Notes under the pieces: generated by a model
The model's input: the letters and a program-made list of their open reading frames with translations, nothing else
What the model was told of the DNA's origin: nothing
Database searches by the model: none
Program-made: the position numbers and the translations under genes
DNA from: Zoogloea dura
Lineage (GTDB): Bacteria; Pseudomonadota; Gammaproteobacteria; Burkholderiales; Rhodocyclaceae
Assembly: GCF_012927165.1 (NCBI RefSeq)
Contig: NZ_JABBGA010000001.1
Span: 1 to 64,000, forward strand
Length of the DNA stretch: 64,000 nt
Direction of reading: 5' to 3'
Shown: positions 47,998 through 56,909 of the stretch, one piece after another
Position numbering within the stretch: position 1 is the first letter of the stretch
How the letters are laid out: every line of letters starts with the position of its first letter

Positions 47998-48561
47998 ATG
48001 ACCAACGCCAGACGCAATTTCAGCAAGATGATGCTCGTGACCGCCGCTTCGTTGTCTCTTGCCGGGCTGGGGGCTCCCGCCTTTGCGGCCACCGCCGATG
48101 ACCTGGACAAGGACGCGGTCCAGGCCCTGCAGATGCTCTACAAGACCAACCCGAGCGCCGAGTCGCTCGGGAAGAAGGCGCGAGCCGTGCTGGTCTTCCC
48201 GAAGATCATCAAGGCCGGCCTGGTGTTCGGCGGCAGTTATGGCGAGGGGGTCCTGAACAAGGGCGCGACCAAGGTCGGCTACTACAACTCGGTGTCTGCC
48301 TCGTGGGGCTGGCAGGCGGGTGCGGAATCCTACGGTTACGTGGTGTTCCTGATGAGCGACAAGGCCGTGAAATACCTGGACAAGTCGAAGGGCTGGGAAA
48401 TCGGGGTCGGGCCGTCGGTGGTGGTGGTGAACGAAGGCGTTGCCAAGAATCTCTCGTCCTCGACCCTGAAGGATGATGCCTACGCCTTCATCTTCGACCA
48501 GCAGGGCCTGATGGCCAGCCTCAGCATCGAAGGCACAAAGATCTCGCGCATCAAGCGCTGA
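47998..48561 (+). CDS. secreted SYLF/Ysc84-type lipid-binding protein
   Basis: 187 residues. A signal peptide (MMLVTAASLSLAGLGAPAFA) cleaves near residue 30. The mature domain has the YSC84/SYLF pattern: KKARAVLVFPKIIKAGLVFG, GYYNSVSASWGWQAGAESYG, and the C-terminal KDDAYAFIFDQQGLMASLSI. SYLF domains bind phosphoinositides in eukaryotes. Bacterial periplasmic versions are abundant stress-associated proteins of unclear role. AAAGGA lies upstream of the ATG. A strong terminator follows, so it is probably monocistronic. Confidence 0.9.
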   Translation: MTNARRNFSKMMLVTAASLSLAGLGAPAFAATADDLDKDAVQALQMLYKTNPSAESLGKKARAVLVFPKIIKAGLVFGGSYGEGVLNKGATKVGYYNSVSASWGWQAGAESYGYVVFLMSDKAVKYLDKSKGWEIGVGPSVVVVNEGVAKNLSSSTLKDDAYAFIFDQQGLMASLSIEGTKISRIKR

Positions 48562-48595
48562 TCAGCGACTGGGTTTCGCCACCGCCTGGCGACGC

Positions 48596-48633
48596 AGCGG
48601 ACCACCCTGAACAAGGGTGGCCCGCTGTTTTTT
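48596..48633 (+). terminator. Rho-independent terminator of the SYLF gene
   Basis: Stem AGCGG-a-CCACCC / GGGTGG-c-CCGCT with one internal mismatch and a 7-nt loop, followed by G and six T residues (48628-48633). Confidence 0.88.
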
Positions 48634-48659
48634 CATGGTGGTTGCGGCGGGTCGGACGG

Positions 48660-48824
48660 TCAGTTCCGGCGGAACAGCCCGATGACGAAGGATGCGGCGA
48701 ACAGCACCAGGAAAATGAAGAAGAGTATCCGGGCGATCTCGACCGCCCCGGCGACGATCCCGGTGAAGCCGAACAGGGCTGCGACCAGCGCGATGACGAG
48801 AAATATTCCTGCATACTGAAGCAT
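48660..48824 (-). CDS. DUF1328 (YtjA-like) small membrane protein
   Basis: 54 residues, two membrane helices: [20 protein letters not shown], then [20 protein letters not shown] with a basic tail LFRRN. This is the DUF1328/YtjA family, often stress- or osmotically linked and of unknown function. AAAGGAA lies before the ATG. It sits 44 bp downstream of the DUF3309 gene on the same strand and probably shares its transcript. Confidence 0.88.
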   Translation of the reverse strand: MLQYAGIFLVIALVAALFGFTGIVAGAVEIARILFFIFLVLFAASFVIGLFRRN

Positions 48825-48868
48825 GTCATTTCCTTTCTTTTCGACGTGTGAATAGGGGATGCGGCCGG

Positions 48869-49027
48869 CTAGATGCGACCGAGCAGCACGAGTACGAGCA
48901 GGATGACCAGCAGGAGGCCGATGCCCCCGGTAGGGCCGTAGCCCCAGCTGCGGCTGTGAGGCCAGCTCGGAAAGGCGCCGATCAACAGCAGCACCAGCAC
49001 GATCAACAAAATGGTTCCGATAGACAT
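48869..49027 (-). CDS. DUF3309 small membrane protein
   Basis: 52 residues: helix 1 [20 protein letters not shown], a short polar loop [15 protein letters not shown] and helix 2 [17 protein letters not shown]. The central W-x-x-S-x-x-W-G-Y-G-P-x-G-G is the DUF3309 signature. Function unknown. GAGGAGG precedes the ATG. A much longer open frame continues upstream antisense to ccoI and is not coding. It heads the DUF3309-DUF1328 pair behind a copy of the shared palindrome. Confidence 0.88.
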   Translation of the reverse strand: MSIGTILLIVLVLLLIGAFPSWPHSRSWGYGPTGGIGLLLVILLVLVLLGRI

Positions 49028-49062
49028 TTGATTCCTCCTCAACGGGACACATGGCCTGCCTG

Positions 49063-49104
49063 ATGCTACGCACCCATGGACAGGTGTCTGTGCGCCGCCG
49101 AACA
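49063..49104 (-). promoter_or_regulatory. shared palindrome + -10 element, promoter of the DUF3309-DUF1328 pair
   Basis: On the minus strand TGTTCGGCGGCGCACA (49104-49089) is followed after 20 bp by TAGCAT (49068-49063). Predicted start near 49056, leader about 29 nt. The spacing is one base shorter than in most copies. Confidence 0.55.
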
Positions 49105-49210
49105 TGGAGCCAGCCGATGCCGCTCCGTTTTGCCGGAAACCGGCTTTGTGATAAAACGGCGTGTTTCCCGTGGCCAGTCCCGGCCACGTGCGTTGTGTGC
49201 GAGGCCCTCG

Positions 49211-51670
49211 TTGTCCGACTCCCCCGTTTCGCCCGAGCATGACTGCTATCACTGCGGCCTGCCCATTCCCGCCGATGTGGATCTTCCGGTGGAGATCTCC
49301 GGAACCCGTCACCAGATGTGCTGTACCGGCTGCCAGGCGGTGGCCAGGTCCATTGTCGATAGCGGGCTGATCGACTATTACAAGCGTCGTGACGCGATGC
49401 CCGAGCAGGCCCGCGAGGCCCTGCCCGACGAGTTGAAGGATCTGGGCCTGTTCGACCACCCGGATTTCCAGAAGGGCTTCGTCAAGCCCATCGGCGAGCA
49501 CGAGCGCGAGGCGGCACTGATCCTTGAAGGGATCACCTGTGCGGCCTGCATCTGGCTCAACGAGCAGCATGTGGCGCACCAGCCCGGCGTGACGGCGGTG
49601 GACATCAACTACGCGACGCGCCGTGCCCGGGTGCGCTGGGATGAACGCAGGATCAAGCTGTCGGACATCCTCGCGGCGATCCAGGCCATCGGCTACCGCG
49701 CCTATCCCTACGATGCGGCGCGCTCCGAACAGATCTCCCAGCGTGAGCGCCGCACCGCCCTGTGGCGTTTGTTCGTGGCCGGCTTCGGCATGATGCAGGT
49801 GATGATGTACGCCTTCCCGGTGTACATCGCCGAGAGTGGCGACATGACCGCCGACATCGAGCTGCTCATGCGCTGGGCCAGCCTGATCCTCACCACGCCG
49901 GTGGTGCTTTACTCCGCAGCGCCTTTCTTCAGCCACGCCCTGCGTGACGTGCGCCTGCGCCGCCTCGGCATGGATGTGCCGGTGGCCCTCGGGGTGGGGG
50001 CGGCCTTCATCGCCAGCTGTTGGGCGACCCTGACGGGGCGGGGCGAGGTGTACTTCGACTCGGTGACGATGTTCGTGTTCTTTTTGCTGTGCGGGCGCTA
50101 CGTGGAGATGCTGGCGCGCCAGAAGGCGGTGCGCGGCGTGGAGGAACTGGGCAAGGCCCTGCCGGCCTTCGCCGAGCGCCTGGCCGGCTACCCTGCGCCG
50201 GAAGGCGACAAGGTGCCGGTGTCCCAGCTGCTGGCGGGAGACGTGATCCGCATCAAGCCGGGCGAGGCCGTGCCGGCCGACGGTGTGGTGATCGAGGGGT
50301 CGAGCCAGGCCAATGAGGCCTTGCTGACTGGCGAGAGCCGCCCGGTGCCCAAGGGGCCGGGGGCGGAGGTCACCGGTGGCAGTGTGAACATCGGCAGCCC
50401 GCTGTTGGTGCGGGTCAGCCGCACCGGCGAGCACACCCGCCTGGCGGCGATCCGTCAGCTGATGGAGCGCGCCTCGGCGGAGAAGCCGCGGGTGGTCCAG
50501 CAGGCCGACCGGGTGGCGGCTTATTTCATCGTTGCACTGCTGGTCCTCGCCGTGGTCACCGCCGCCTGGTGGTGGTGGACCGATCCGGATAGGGCGCTGT
50601 GGGTCTTTGTCTCCGTGCTGGTGGTGAGCTGCCCTTGCGCATTGTCGCTGGCGACGCCGGTGGCGCTGACGGTGGCCACCGACACCCTGGCCCGGATGGG
50701 GGTGCTGGTGACCCGCGGCCATGCCATCGAGGCGCTGGCCCGCGCCGAGCATTTTGTCTTCGACAAGACCGGTACCCTGACTTATGGCGAGATGCGGGTC
50801 GAAGGCGTGCGCCTTTTTGGCGAGATCTCCGAAGAGCGGGTGCGGGCGCTGGCCGCGGGCCTCGAGCAGGGCAGCGAGCATGCCATCGCAACGGCCCTGC
50901 GCCTGCAGGCGGCGGCCGGTGGACTGCCTGCCTTCGGCGCGCTGACGGCGGTGACCGGGCAGGGCATGAGCGGCGTCCTGGACGGGGTGAATTACCGCAT
51001 CGGGCGGCCCGCCTTCGTGGCCGGCCTGGCGGGTGACGAGCTGCCGCGCGGCCTGGTGGAGGACGAACAGTCGGGGCGCAGTGTCGTCGCCCTCGGTTCG
51101 TCCGCCGGCTGGCTGGCCGCCTTCGTGCTGTCGGACGGCCTGCGCGAGGATTGCCCCGCCACCTTCGAGGCGCTGCGCGCACGCGGCATCAAGCTGTCGA
51201 TCTTCAGTGGCGACACACCGTCCACCGTCGAGGCGCTGGGCCGTCGCCTGGAGATTTCGCAGGCTGTCGGCGGCATGACGCCCGAGGGCAAGCACGAAGC
51301 CCTGAGGGCCCTGCAGGCCGGGGGCGGTGTGATTGCGATGGTGGGCGATGGTGTCAACGATGCGCCGGTGCTGGCCCAGGCCCAGGTGTCCGTGGCCATG
51401 GGCGGTGGTACCGATCTGGCCCGCAATCAGGCCGACATCGTCCTGCTGGGCTCCCGCCTGGGCGCGCTGGCCGACGGATTCGATGTGTCACGCCGGACGC
51501 TCACCATCATCCGGCAAAACCTGTGGTGGTCCTTTGCCTATAATTTCACGGCCGTCCCCCTGGCCATGTTCGGCTTGGTGACGCCCTGGATGGCTGGCAT
51601 CGGCATGTCCGCCAGCTCTCTCTTCGTCGTACTCAATGCCTTGCGCCTGCAGCGCAGGCTCGCCCGTTAA
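49211..51670 (+). CDS. ccoI: copper-translocating P1B-type ATPase CcoI (cbb3 oxidase maturation)
   Basis: 819 residues from a TTG start with GAGG six bases upstream. The N-terminal metal-binding region has CYHCGLP (Cys12, Cys15) and CCTGCQ, followed by an HMA domain with GITCAACIW (about 107-115). ATPase core: TGES phosphatase loop, SCPCALS (CPC motif, near 476), DKTGTLT (near 518) and GDGVNDAP (near 712). This layout is CcoI/FixI, which delivers copper to the CuB site of cytochrome cbb3 oxidase. The ATG at 49076 would add 45 residues without similarity. ccoS follows eight bases downstream. ccoNOQP and ccoGH are not in the window. Confidence 0.92.
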   Translation: MSDSPVSPEHDCYHCGLPIPADVDLPVEISGTRHQMCCTGCQAVARSIVDSGLIDYYKRRDAMPEQAREALPDELKDLGLFDHPDFQKGFVKPIGEHEREAALILEGITCAACIWLNEQHVAHQPGVTAVDINYATRRARVRWDERRIKLSDILAAIQAIGYRAYPYDAARSEQISQRERRTALWRLFVAGFGMMQVMMYAFPVYIAESGDMTADIELLMRWASLILTTPVVLYSAAPFFSHALRDVRLRRLGMDVPVALGVGAAFIASCWATLTGRGEVYFDSVTMFVFFLLCGRYVEMLARQKAVRGVEELGKALPAFAERLAGYPAPEGDKVPVSQLLAGDVIRIKPGEAVPADGVVIEGSSQANEALLTGESRPVPKGPGAEVTGGSVNIGSPLLVRVSRTGEHTRLAAIRQLMERASAEKPRVVQQADRVAAYFIVALLVLAVVTAAWWWWTDPDRALWVFVSVLVVSCPCALSLATPVALTVATDTLARMGVLVTRGHAIEALARAEHFVFDKTGTLTYGEMRVEGVRLFGEISEERVRALAAGLEQGSEHAIATALRLQAAAGGLPAFGALTAVTGQGMSGVLDGVNYRIGRPAFVAGLAGDELPRGLVEDEQSGRSVVALGSSAGWLAAFVLSDGLREDCPATFEALRARGIKLSIFSGDTPSTVEALGRRLEISQAVGGMTPEGKHEALRALQAGGGVIAMVGDGVNDAPVLAQAQVSVAMGGGTDLARNQADIVLLGSRLGALADGFDVSRRTLTIIRQNLWWSFAYNFTAVPLAMFGLVTPWMAGIGMSASSLFVVLNALRLQRRLAR

Positions 51671-51678
51671 AGGTCGCC

Positions 51679-51861
51679 ATGGAAAGCCTCTATCTCCTGA
51701 TTCCCATGTCCGTGGTGCTGGTCTTCCTGATCGGGGTGATCTTCTGGTGGTCGGTCCGCAGCGGCCAATTCGACGATCTGGAAGGGCCGGGCTACAAGGT
51801 GGTGGCCGACGATGATGCCCCTCCGGCCAGACCCGACGGCGACGAGCCTGCTGATCGTTGA
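51679..51861 (+). CDS. ccoS: cbb3-type oxidase assembly protein CcoS
   Basis: 60 residues. One membrane helix (YLLIPMSVVLVFLIGVIFWW) is followed by the CcoS motif SVRSGQFDDLEGPGYKVVAD. CcoS is needed for cofactor insertion into cytochrome cbb3 oxidase. It is in the same operon as ccoI. A short stem with a T-run follows at 51896. Confidence 0.93.
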   Translation: MESLYLLIPMSVVLVFLIGVIFWWSVRSGQFDDLEGPGYKVVADDDAPPARPDGDEPADR

Positions 51862-51895
51862 ATCCGGATGGAATGCTTGATTTATCCCGTATTTC

Positions 51896-51918
51896 ACCCT
51901 GTCACGTGAAGGGTTTTT
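51896..51918 (+). terminator. possible terminator after ccoS
   Basis: ACCCT/AGGGT 5-bp stem around GTCACGTGA, followed by TTTTT (51914-51918). The stem is short, so termination would be weak. The T-run overlaps the first bases of the FNR-like box. Confidence 0.45.
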
Positions 51919-51958
51919 GACCCAGGTCAAGACGCGCCCCCCCGGAAGTCCCCATAAT
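51917..51958 (+). promoter_or_regulatory. FNR/ANR-like class II promoter
   Basis: TTGACCCAGGTCAA at 51917-51930 has perfectly complementary arms (TTGAC/GTCAA). CATAAT at 51953-51958 sets a start near 51965, which places the box centre at exactly -41.5, the class II activating position. No -10 is apparent in the opposite direction. The next open reading frame with a ribosome binding site is ndk, 310 bp away and beyond a strong terminator. Confidence 0.75.
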
Positions 51959-51964
51959 CGATCC

Positions 51965-52075
51965 CAAGTTGAAGACGCAAACACGAGCAACAAAACGCGT
52001 TTTCAGGGTGCCGCGGCACCCAGGCTGAAGTCTCTCTGTTGGGGTTGGGGGTGCGCGATGCGCACCCTTTTTTTT
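51965..52075 (+). ncRNA. predicted FNR-regulated small RNA (about 110 nt)
   Basis: This stretch holds no gene with a start and ribosome binding site. From the predicted start it runs through an A-rich segment (about 51966-52000), a palindrome AAAACGCGTTTT (51992-52003), a hairpin GGGTGC-CGCG-GCACCC (52006-52021) and an unpaired pyrimidine/G segment GTCTCTCTGTTGGGG. It ends in a strong U8 terminator hairpin. Promoter, structured body, single-stranded seed-like region and U-rich tail are the usual parts of an Hfq-binding trans-acting sRNA. Known analogues by logic, not by visible homology, are FnrS in enterobacteria and PhrS in Pseudomonas. The identity is inferred. Confidence 0.6.
52049..52075 (+). 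terminator. strong Rho-independent terminator
   Basis: GGGTGCGC-GAT-GCGCACCC, a perfect 8-bp stem, followed by eight T residues (52068-52075). It separates the predicted sRNA from ndk. The rest of the gap to ndk (52076-52275) has a GC-rich inverted repeat near 52091-52115 and the ndk promoter. Confidence 0.92.
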
Positions 52076-52216
52076 GTCCACTTTTCCGGCCCGGTGCCTT
52101 GCCGGGCACCGTGGCGCGACACCCTCAAGTCCGCCTTTCCAGCCGCCAGCCCCGCCGGCCGGGCACGGCCGCATGGCGGAAGGGCATGGAAAAGCGCCGA
52201 AGCAGCCCCGCAAACC

Positions 52217-52225
52217 TGCTAAAAT
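52217..52225 (+). promoter_or_regulatory. extended -10 promoter element of ndk
   Basis: TGCTAAAAT: TG at 52217-52218, one base, then TAAAAT (52220-52225), five of six matches to TATAAT. No clear -35, as is common for extended -10 promoters. Start near 52232, leader about 44 nt. Confidence 0.55.
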
Positions 52226-52275
52226 TCCGAGCTTTCGGTTTTTCGACCATCCCTTGTCTCACTGGAGTTTGTCTC

Positions 52276-52701
52276 ATGGCTATTGAACGCACCCTGTCCA
52301 TCATCAAGCCCGATGCCGTTGCCAAGAACGTGATCGGCCAGATCTACGCCCGTTTCGAAGCCGCCGGCCTCAAGGTCGTTGCCGCCAAGCTGGCCTATCT
52401 GTCCGAGCGTGAAGCCGGCGAGTTCTACGCTGTGCACAAGGAGCGCCCCTTCTTCAAGGATCTGGTGTCCTTCATGACCTCCGGCCCGGTGATGATCCAG
52501 GCTCTGGAAGGCGAGAACGCCATTGCCAAGAACCGTGAGCTGATGGGCGCCACCGACCCGAAGAAGGCCGAGAAGGGCACCATCCGTGCCGATTTCGCCG
52601 ATTCCATCGACGCCAACGCCGTGCACGGCTCCGACGCGCCTGAAACCGCAGCTGTGGAAGTGGCTTTCTTCTTCCCCGGCATGAACGTTTACAGCCGTTG
52701 A
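52276..52701 (+). CDS. ndk: nucleoside diphosphate kinase
   Basis: 141 residues, full length. [20 protein letters not shown] at the N-terminus and the active-site histidine in [11 protein letters not shown] (near residue 117) are standard. It transfers the gamma phosphate of ATP to other nucleoside diphosphates through a phosphohistidine. GGAG lies about nine bases upstream of the ATG. It begins the conserved housekeeping run that continues to the right edge. Confidence 0.97.
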   Translation: MAIERTLSIIKPDAVAKNVIGQIYARFEAAGLKVVAAKLAYLSEREAGEFYAVHKERPFFKDLVSFMTSGPVMIQALEGENAIAKNRELMGATDPKKAEKGTIRADFADSIDANAVHGSDAPETAAVEVAFFFPGMNVYSR

Positions 52702-52749
52702 TGATCTTTATCGGCGAGTCCGGGATGTTCTCGTCACCCGCCGATCCTG

Positions 52750-53847
52750 ATGGAAGTAAAAGTGGTCAATCTTCTCGATTTCGATGCCGAAGCCCTCACC
52801 GACTGGTTCGTCCAGCAGGGTGAGAAGCCGTTCCGTGCCAAGCAGGTGCTCCGCTGGGTGCACCGTTTCGGTGCGACCGACTTCGAGGAGATGACCGATG
52901 TGGCCAAGTCGTTGCGGGCCAAGCTCGCAACGACTGCCTGCATCGCGCCGCCAGTGCCGGTGCGCGACAGCGTGTCGTCCGACGGTACCCGCAAGTGGCT
53001 GCTCGATGTGGGCAATGCCAACGCGGTGGAAACGGTGTTCATTCCCGAAACCAATCGCGGCACCCTGTGCATCTCGTCGCAGGCCGGCTGTGCCCTCGAT
53101 TGCGCCTTCTGCTCCACCGGCAAGCAGGGCTTCAACCGCAACCTGAGTGCCGCCGAAATCATCGGCCAGCTGTGGCTCGCCAACCGCATGCTCGGCGCCA
53201 ACGGCGACGGCGAGCGGGTGATCAGCAACGTGGTGATGATGGGCATGGGCGAGCCCCTCGCCAACTTCGACAATGTCGTGTCGGCCCTCAAGCTGATGCT
53301 CGACGACAACGCCTACGGACTCTCACGGCGCCGCGTCACCGTGTCCACCTCCGGCATCGTGCCGGCCATGGACCGCCTGCGCGATGCCTGCCCGACGGCC
53401 CTGGCCGTGTCCTTGCATGCCTCCAACGATGCGCTGCGCGACCGCCTGGTGCCGATCAACCAGAAATACCCCCTGCGCGAGCTGATGGCCGCCTGCCAGC
53501 GCTACCTGGTGAAGGCGCCGCGCGATTTCATCACCTTCGAGTATGTGATGCTCGACGGGGTGAATGATTCCGACGCCCACGCCCGCGAACTGGTCTCCCT
53601 CGTCCGGGACGTGCCCTGCAAGTTCAACCTGATCCCCTTCAATCCCTTCCCGTCGTCCGGCTTCGACCGTTCGCCCGCGCCGCGCATCAAGCGCTTCGCG
53701 GAGATCCTGATCGATGCCGGTATTGTCACCACCACCCGCAAGACGCGTGGCGACGACGTGGATGCGGCCTGCGGTCAGCTGGCCGGCCAGGTGCAGGACA
53801 AGACCCGGCGGACTGCGGCGCGGATCATCCCGATCCAGGGTGCCTGA
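52750..53847 (+). CDS. rlmN: dual-specificity 23S rRNA/tRNA adenine-2 methyltransferase RlmN
   Basis: 365 residues. The radical-SAM cysteine motif is in [20 protein letters not shown] (CxxxCxxC, near residues 114-121), followed by [17 protein letters not shown]. The N-terminal accessory domain shows [20 protein letters not shown]. RlmN methylates C2 of A2503 in 23S rRNA and A37 in several tRNAs. The conserved second cysteine in the C-terminal region (methyl carrier) is probably that in DAACGQL. It starts 48 bp after ndk. pilW starts four bases after its stop. Confidence 0.95.
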   Translation: MEVKVVNLLDFDAEALTDWFVQQGEKPFRAKQVLRWVHRFGATDFEEMTDVAKSLRAKLATTACIAPPVPVRDSVSSDGTRKWLLDVGNANAVETVFIPETNRGTLCISSQAGCALDCAFCSTGKQGFNRNLSAAEIIGQLWLANRMLGANGDGERVISNVVMMGMGEPLANFDNVVSALKLMLDDNAYGLSRRRVTVSTSGIVPAMDRLRDACPTALAVSLHASNDALRDRLVPINQKYPLRELMAACQRYLVKAPRDFITFEYVMLDGVNDSDAHARELVSLVRDVPCKFNLIPFNPFPSSGFDRSPAPRIKRFAEILIDAGIVTTTRKTRGDDVDAACGQLAGQVQDKTRRTAARIIPIQGA

Positions 53848-53851
53848 CGCG

Positions 53852-54649
53852 ATGCTCAAGTCCTTCCTGCCTGCTTTCGTTGCCTCCCTGGTCCTGGCCG
53901 GCTGTGCAAGCGGCCCCAATCTGTCCGGCATCGACACCCGCCTGGAGCGCCCGGTGTCCGAGATGCCGGTGCAGACCGATGCGCGGCGCAAGGCCAAGGT
54001 GCATGTCGAGCTGGGGCAGGCCTACTTCCAGGCCGGGCGCTTCGGCGTGGCCCTCGATGAAGCCAGGGCGGCGGCGGGCTACGACTCGGGTTATGCCCCT
54101 GCCTATCAGCTGATGGGGCAGGTGCATATGTATCTCGAGGAGAACCCGGTGGCCGAGGCGAGCTTCGAGCACGCGCGACGGCTGGCGCCGGGCGATCCGG
54201 AGATCATGAATTCCTACGGCTGGTTCCTGTGCTCGACGGGCAAGGAGCGGGCGGGCCTCGCGCTGCTCACGACAGCGGTGCGCAATCCCTACTATCAGAC
54301 GCCTGCGCGGGCCCTCACCAATATTGGCCTGTGCCACCTGCGACTCAAGGATGACGCCGCCGCCGAGCCGTATTTCATCCGTGCACTGGAGGCCGACGAC
54401 ACCAATCTGCCGGCCATCTACCACCTGGCCTCGATCACCTACCGGCGCGGTGCCTATGAAGCCGCGCGGCGCTACGTCGCGGCTCTGCACAAGCTCGGTG
54501 AACCGACCGCCGAGAGCCTCTGGCTGGGCATCCGGATCGAACGCCGGCTCGGAGACCGCGCTGCGGAGGCCACCCTTGTTCAGCAGTTGCGGCGCCGCTT
54601 CCCGGCCTCCCCCGAATTCCAGGCTTTCCAGCAAGGGCAGTATCAGTGA
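53852..54649 (+). CDS. pilW: type IV pilus biogenesis/stability lipoprotein PilW (PilF)
   Basis: 265 residues. The signal peptide ends in lipobox LAGC (Cys18). It has four or more TPR units (KVHVELGQAYFQAGRFGVAL; PEIMNSYGWFLCSTGKERAG; TNIGLCHLRLKDDAAAEPYF). PilF/PilW is the outer-membrane pilotin needed for assembly of the PilQ secretin. The ATG four bases after the rlmN stop places the signal peptide at the N-terminus. The stop overlaps the GTG of rodZ (GTGA), so the two are translationally coupled. Confidence 0.9.
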   Translation: MLKSFLPAFVASLVLAGCASGPNLSGIDTRLERPVSEMPVQTDARRKAKVHVELGQAYFQAGRFGVALDEARAAAGYDSGYAPAYQLMGQVHMYLEENPVAEASFEHARRLAPGDPEIMNSYGWFLCSTGKERAGLALLTTAVRNPYYQTPARALTNIGLCHLRLKDDAAAEPYFIRALEADDTNLPAIYHLASITYRRGAYEAARRYVAALHKLGEPTAESLWLGIRIERRLGDRAAEATLVQQLRRRFPASPEFQAFQQGQYQ

Positions 54650-55611
54650 CAGATCTTCACGTCTTGCCATCTTCGACCGACGAGACCTCCGGCGAGCGCC
54701 GGGCCGGCGAAACCCTGCGTAGTGCCCGTGAGGCCCTGGGCATGAGCATTCCGGAAGCGGCCTATTCCCTCAAGCTGAATGCCCGCCAGATCGAGGCCAT
54801 CGAGTCGGGGCGTTTCGACCAGCTGCCGGGCACGGCCTTCACGCGCGGCTTCCTGCGTAACTACGCCCGTTTGCTGAAGATCGATCCCGCTCCGCTGCTG
54901 GCCGAGCTCGAACCGCCCGCCAGCGATGCTACCGTCGAGCTGGCACCGGCCTCGAATGCCCATGGCAACATGCCGGAAGTGGGGCGCGGACGTTTCCGCC
55001 GTTCGGTGCTGCCCGGCGTGGCGGCCGCTCTGGCCCTGCTCGGCATCGTGGTCGTCGGCTGGTATTACGACACCCAGAAGAGCAAGCCCCAGGAAGACCT
55101 GGTCGCCAGCCTGCCACCCTCCCAGGCACCTGCCTTTGCGCCCGGTGCGCAGGGCGGGGAGGGCACGGCAGCCGTGCCTCCTGCGGTCGAAGCGGCGCCT
55201 GTTCCTGTCCCGGTGCCTGTTCCCGTTCCTGTTCCCGTGCCGGCGTCCGTGTCTCCGGCTGCGCCGGCGGGCAGTTCCCCGACGCCTGCTGCGCCGGTGG
55301 TGGCGGTGCCCGCTGCCACGCCGGCGAAGGAAGTGCCCGCTGCAGCTGTCGTTGCGGATGCCGCCAAGCCAGGGTCCGACAGGCTGGTGTTCGACTTTGC
55401 CCAGGACTCCTGGGTGGAGATCAAGGATGCAGCCGGCAAGGTGGTGTTTTCACGCCTGGGCAAGGCCGGTACCCGCGAGCAGGTTGATGTCAAGCCGCCT
55501 TTTTCCGCCGTGATCGGCAATGCCCGTTCGGTGAAGCTGGAGCGCAACGGTGCTCCGGTCGACCTGGGCCTGGCCGCCAAGGCAACGGTCGCCCGTCTCA
55601 AGATCGAGTAA
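54646..55611 (+). CDS. rodZ: cytoskeletal protein RodZ-like
   Basis: 321 residues from GTG. Cytoplasmic helix-turn-helix domain ([40 protein letters not shown]), one membrane helix ([20 protein letters not shown], about 124-143), a Pro/Val/Ala-rich periplasmic linker and a C-terminal DUF4115 domain ([20 protein letters not shown]). RodZ links MreB to the cell-wall elongation machinery. The linker contains a Val-Pro dipeptide run (about 185-200) encoded by near-perfect hexanucleotide repeats at roughly 55199-55245, a possible site of length variation. Confidence 0.92.
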   Translation: MTDLHVLPSSTDETSGERRAGETLRSAREALGMSIPEAAYSLKLNARQIEAIESGRFDQLPGTAFTRGFLRNYARLLKIDPAPLLAELEPPASDATVELAPASNAHGNMPEVGRGRFRRSVLPGVAAALALLGIVVVGWYYDTQKSKPQEDLVASLPPSQAPAFAPGAQGGEGTAAVPPAVEAAPVPVPVPVPVPVPVPASVSPAAPAGSSPTPAAPVVAVPAATPAKEVPAAAVVADAAKPGSDRLVFDFAQDSWVEIKDAAGKVVFSRLGKAGTREQVDVKPPFSAVIGNARSVKLERNGAPVDLGLAAKATVARLKIE

Positions 55612-55622
55612 TCGGAACAATC

Positions 55623-56873
55623 ATGGATCTACTCCTCTCGGGGCGCGCAGCCCCCCGTCGCCAGACCCGCCTGGTGCGTGTCGGAAATGTCCTGATCGGC
55701 TCGGCAGGGCCCGTGGTGGTGCAGTCGATGACCAACACCGATACGGCCGACGATTTTGCCACCACCATGCAGGTGGCCCAGCTCGCGCGGGCGGGCTCCG
55801 AACTGGTGCGCATCACCGTCAACAATGACGAGGCGGCCAAGGCGGTGCCGAAGATCCGTGAGAAGCTGTTGCAAATGAACCTGGATGTGCCGCTGGTCGG
55901 CGACTTCCATTACAACGGCCACAAGCTGCTGTCCGATAACCCGGCCTGCGCCGAGGCGCTCGACAAGCTGCGCATCAACCCCGGCAACGTGGGGCAGGGC
56001 GCCAAGCGGGACACCCAGTTCGCGTCCATCGTCGAGATGGCCTGCAAGTACGACAAGCCGGTGCGTATCGGCGTCAACTGGGGCAGTCTCGACCAGTCGG
56101 TGCTGGCCCGCATCATGGACGAGAACGCGAAGCGTGCCGTTCCGCTGGATGCCGGCGCCGTGATGCGCGAGGCGCTGGTCACCTCCGCCCTCGAGTCTGC
56201 AGCGAAGGCCGAGGAATATGGCCTGGGCGGCGACAAGATCATCCTGTCGGCCAAGGTCAGCAGCGTGCAGGACCTCATCGCGGTGTATCGCGACATGGCG
56301 GCCAAGTGTGACTACCCCCTGCACCTGGGCCTGACCGAGGCCGGCATGGGTTCCAAGGGCATCGTGGCATCCACGGCGGCGCTGTCGGTGCTGCTGCAGG
56401 AAGGCATCGGCGACACCATCCGCATTTCCCTGACCCCGGAGCCCAACGGCAGCCGGACCCAGGAGGTGGTGGTGGCCCAGGAGATCCTGCAGACCATGGG
56501 GTTGCGAGCCTTCACGCCGATGGTGACGGCCTGCCCCGGCTGCGGCCGCACCACCAGCACCCTGTTCCAGGAGCTTGCCTCCGACGTGCAGAGCTTTGTC
56601 CGCGACAACATGCCGATCTGGCGTGACCAGTACGATGGTGTCGAGAACATGACCCTGGCGGTGATGGGCTGCATCGTCAATGGCCCGGGCGAGAGCAAGC
56701 ACGCCAACATCGGCATTTCCCTGCCGGGTACCGGCGAGTCGCCCGCCGCGCCGGTGTTCGAAGACGGGGTCAAGACCCTGACCCTGCGCGGCGACAATAT
56801 CTCCAATGAATTCAAGGCCATCATCGAGCGTTACGTGGCCCGCACCTATCCCCGCAAGGGCGCGCCGGCCTGA
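55623..56873 (+). CDS. ispG: 4-hydroxy-3-methylbut-2-enyl diphosphate synthase IspG
   Basis: 416 residues. N-terminal TIM barrel with [20 protein letters not shown]. Iron-sulfur ligands: [10 protein letters not shown] (two Cys) and [13 protein letters not shown] (third Cys). It carries out the penultimate step of the non-mevalonate isoprenoid pathway. The length matches the longer betaproteobacterial type. It starts 11 bp after rodZ, with hisS 36 bp downstream. Confidence 0.96.
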   Translation: MDLLLSGRAAPRRQTRLVRVGNVLIGSAGPVVVQSMTNTDTADDFATTMQVAQLARAGSELVRITVNNDEAAKAVPKIREKLLQMNLDVPLVGDFHYNGHKLLSDNPACAEALDKLRINPGNVGQGAKRDTQFASIVEMACKYDKPVRIGVNWGSLDQSVLARIMDENAKRAVPLDAGAVMREALVTSALESAAKAEEYGLGGDKIILSAKVSSVQDLIAVYRDMAAKCDYPLHLGLTEAGMGSKGIVASTAALSVLLQEGIGDTIRISLTPEPNGSRTQEVVVAQEILQTMGLRAFTPMVTACPGCGRTTSTLFQELASDVQSFVRDNMPIWRDQYDGVENMTLAVMGCIVNGPGESKHANIGISLPGTGESPAAPVFEDGVKTLTLRGDNISNEFKAIIERYVARTYPRKGAPA

Positions 56874-56909
56874 GGCCGTGCCGCTCCGCCTACAAGAATA
56901 AAAGGAATC

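Noticed and set aside
47881..48000. Start of the SYLF protein further upstream (in-frame GTG at 47881)
   Set aside because: It would begin before the predicted transcription start and put 39 residues before a good signal peptide. The ATG at 47998 has AAAGGA.
48869..51295. A minus-strand open frame of 808 codons antisense to ccoI
   Set aside because: Only its last 52 codons (DUF3309, start 49027 with GAGGAGG) form a real gene; the upstream part is a shadow of ccoI.
51917..52222. A protein-coding gene in the ccoS-ndk gap
   Set aside because: The open frames there lack an ATG/GTG with a ribosome binding site and cross a strong terminator. An RNA gene explains the signals better.
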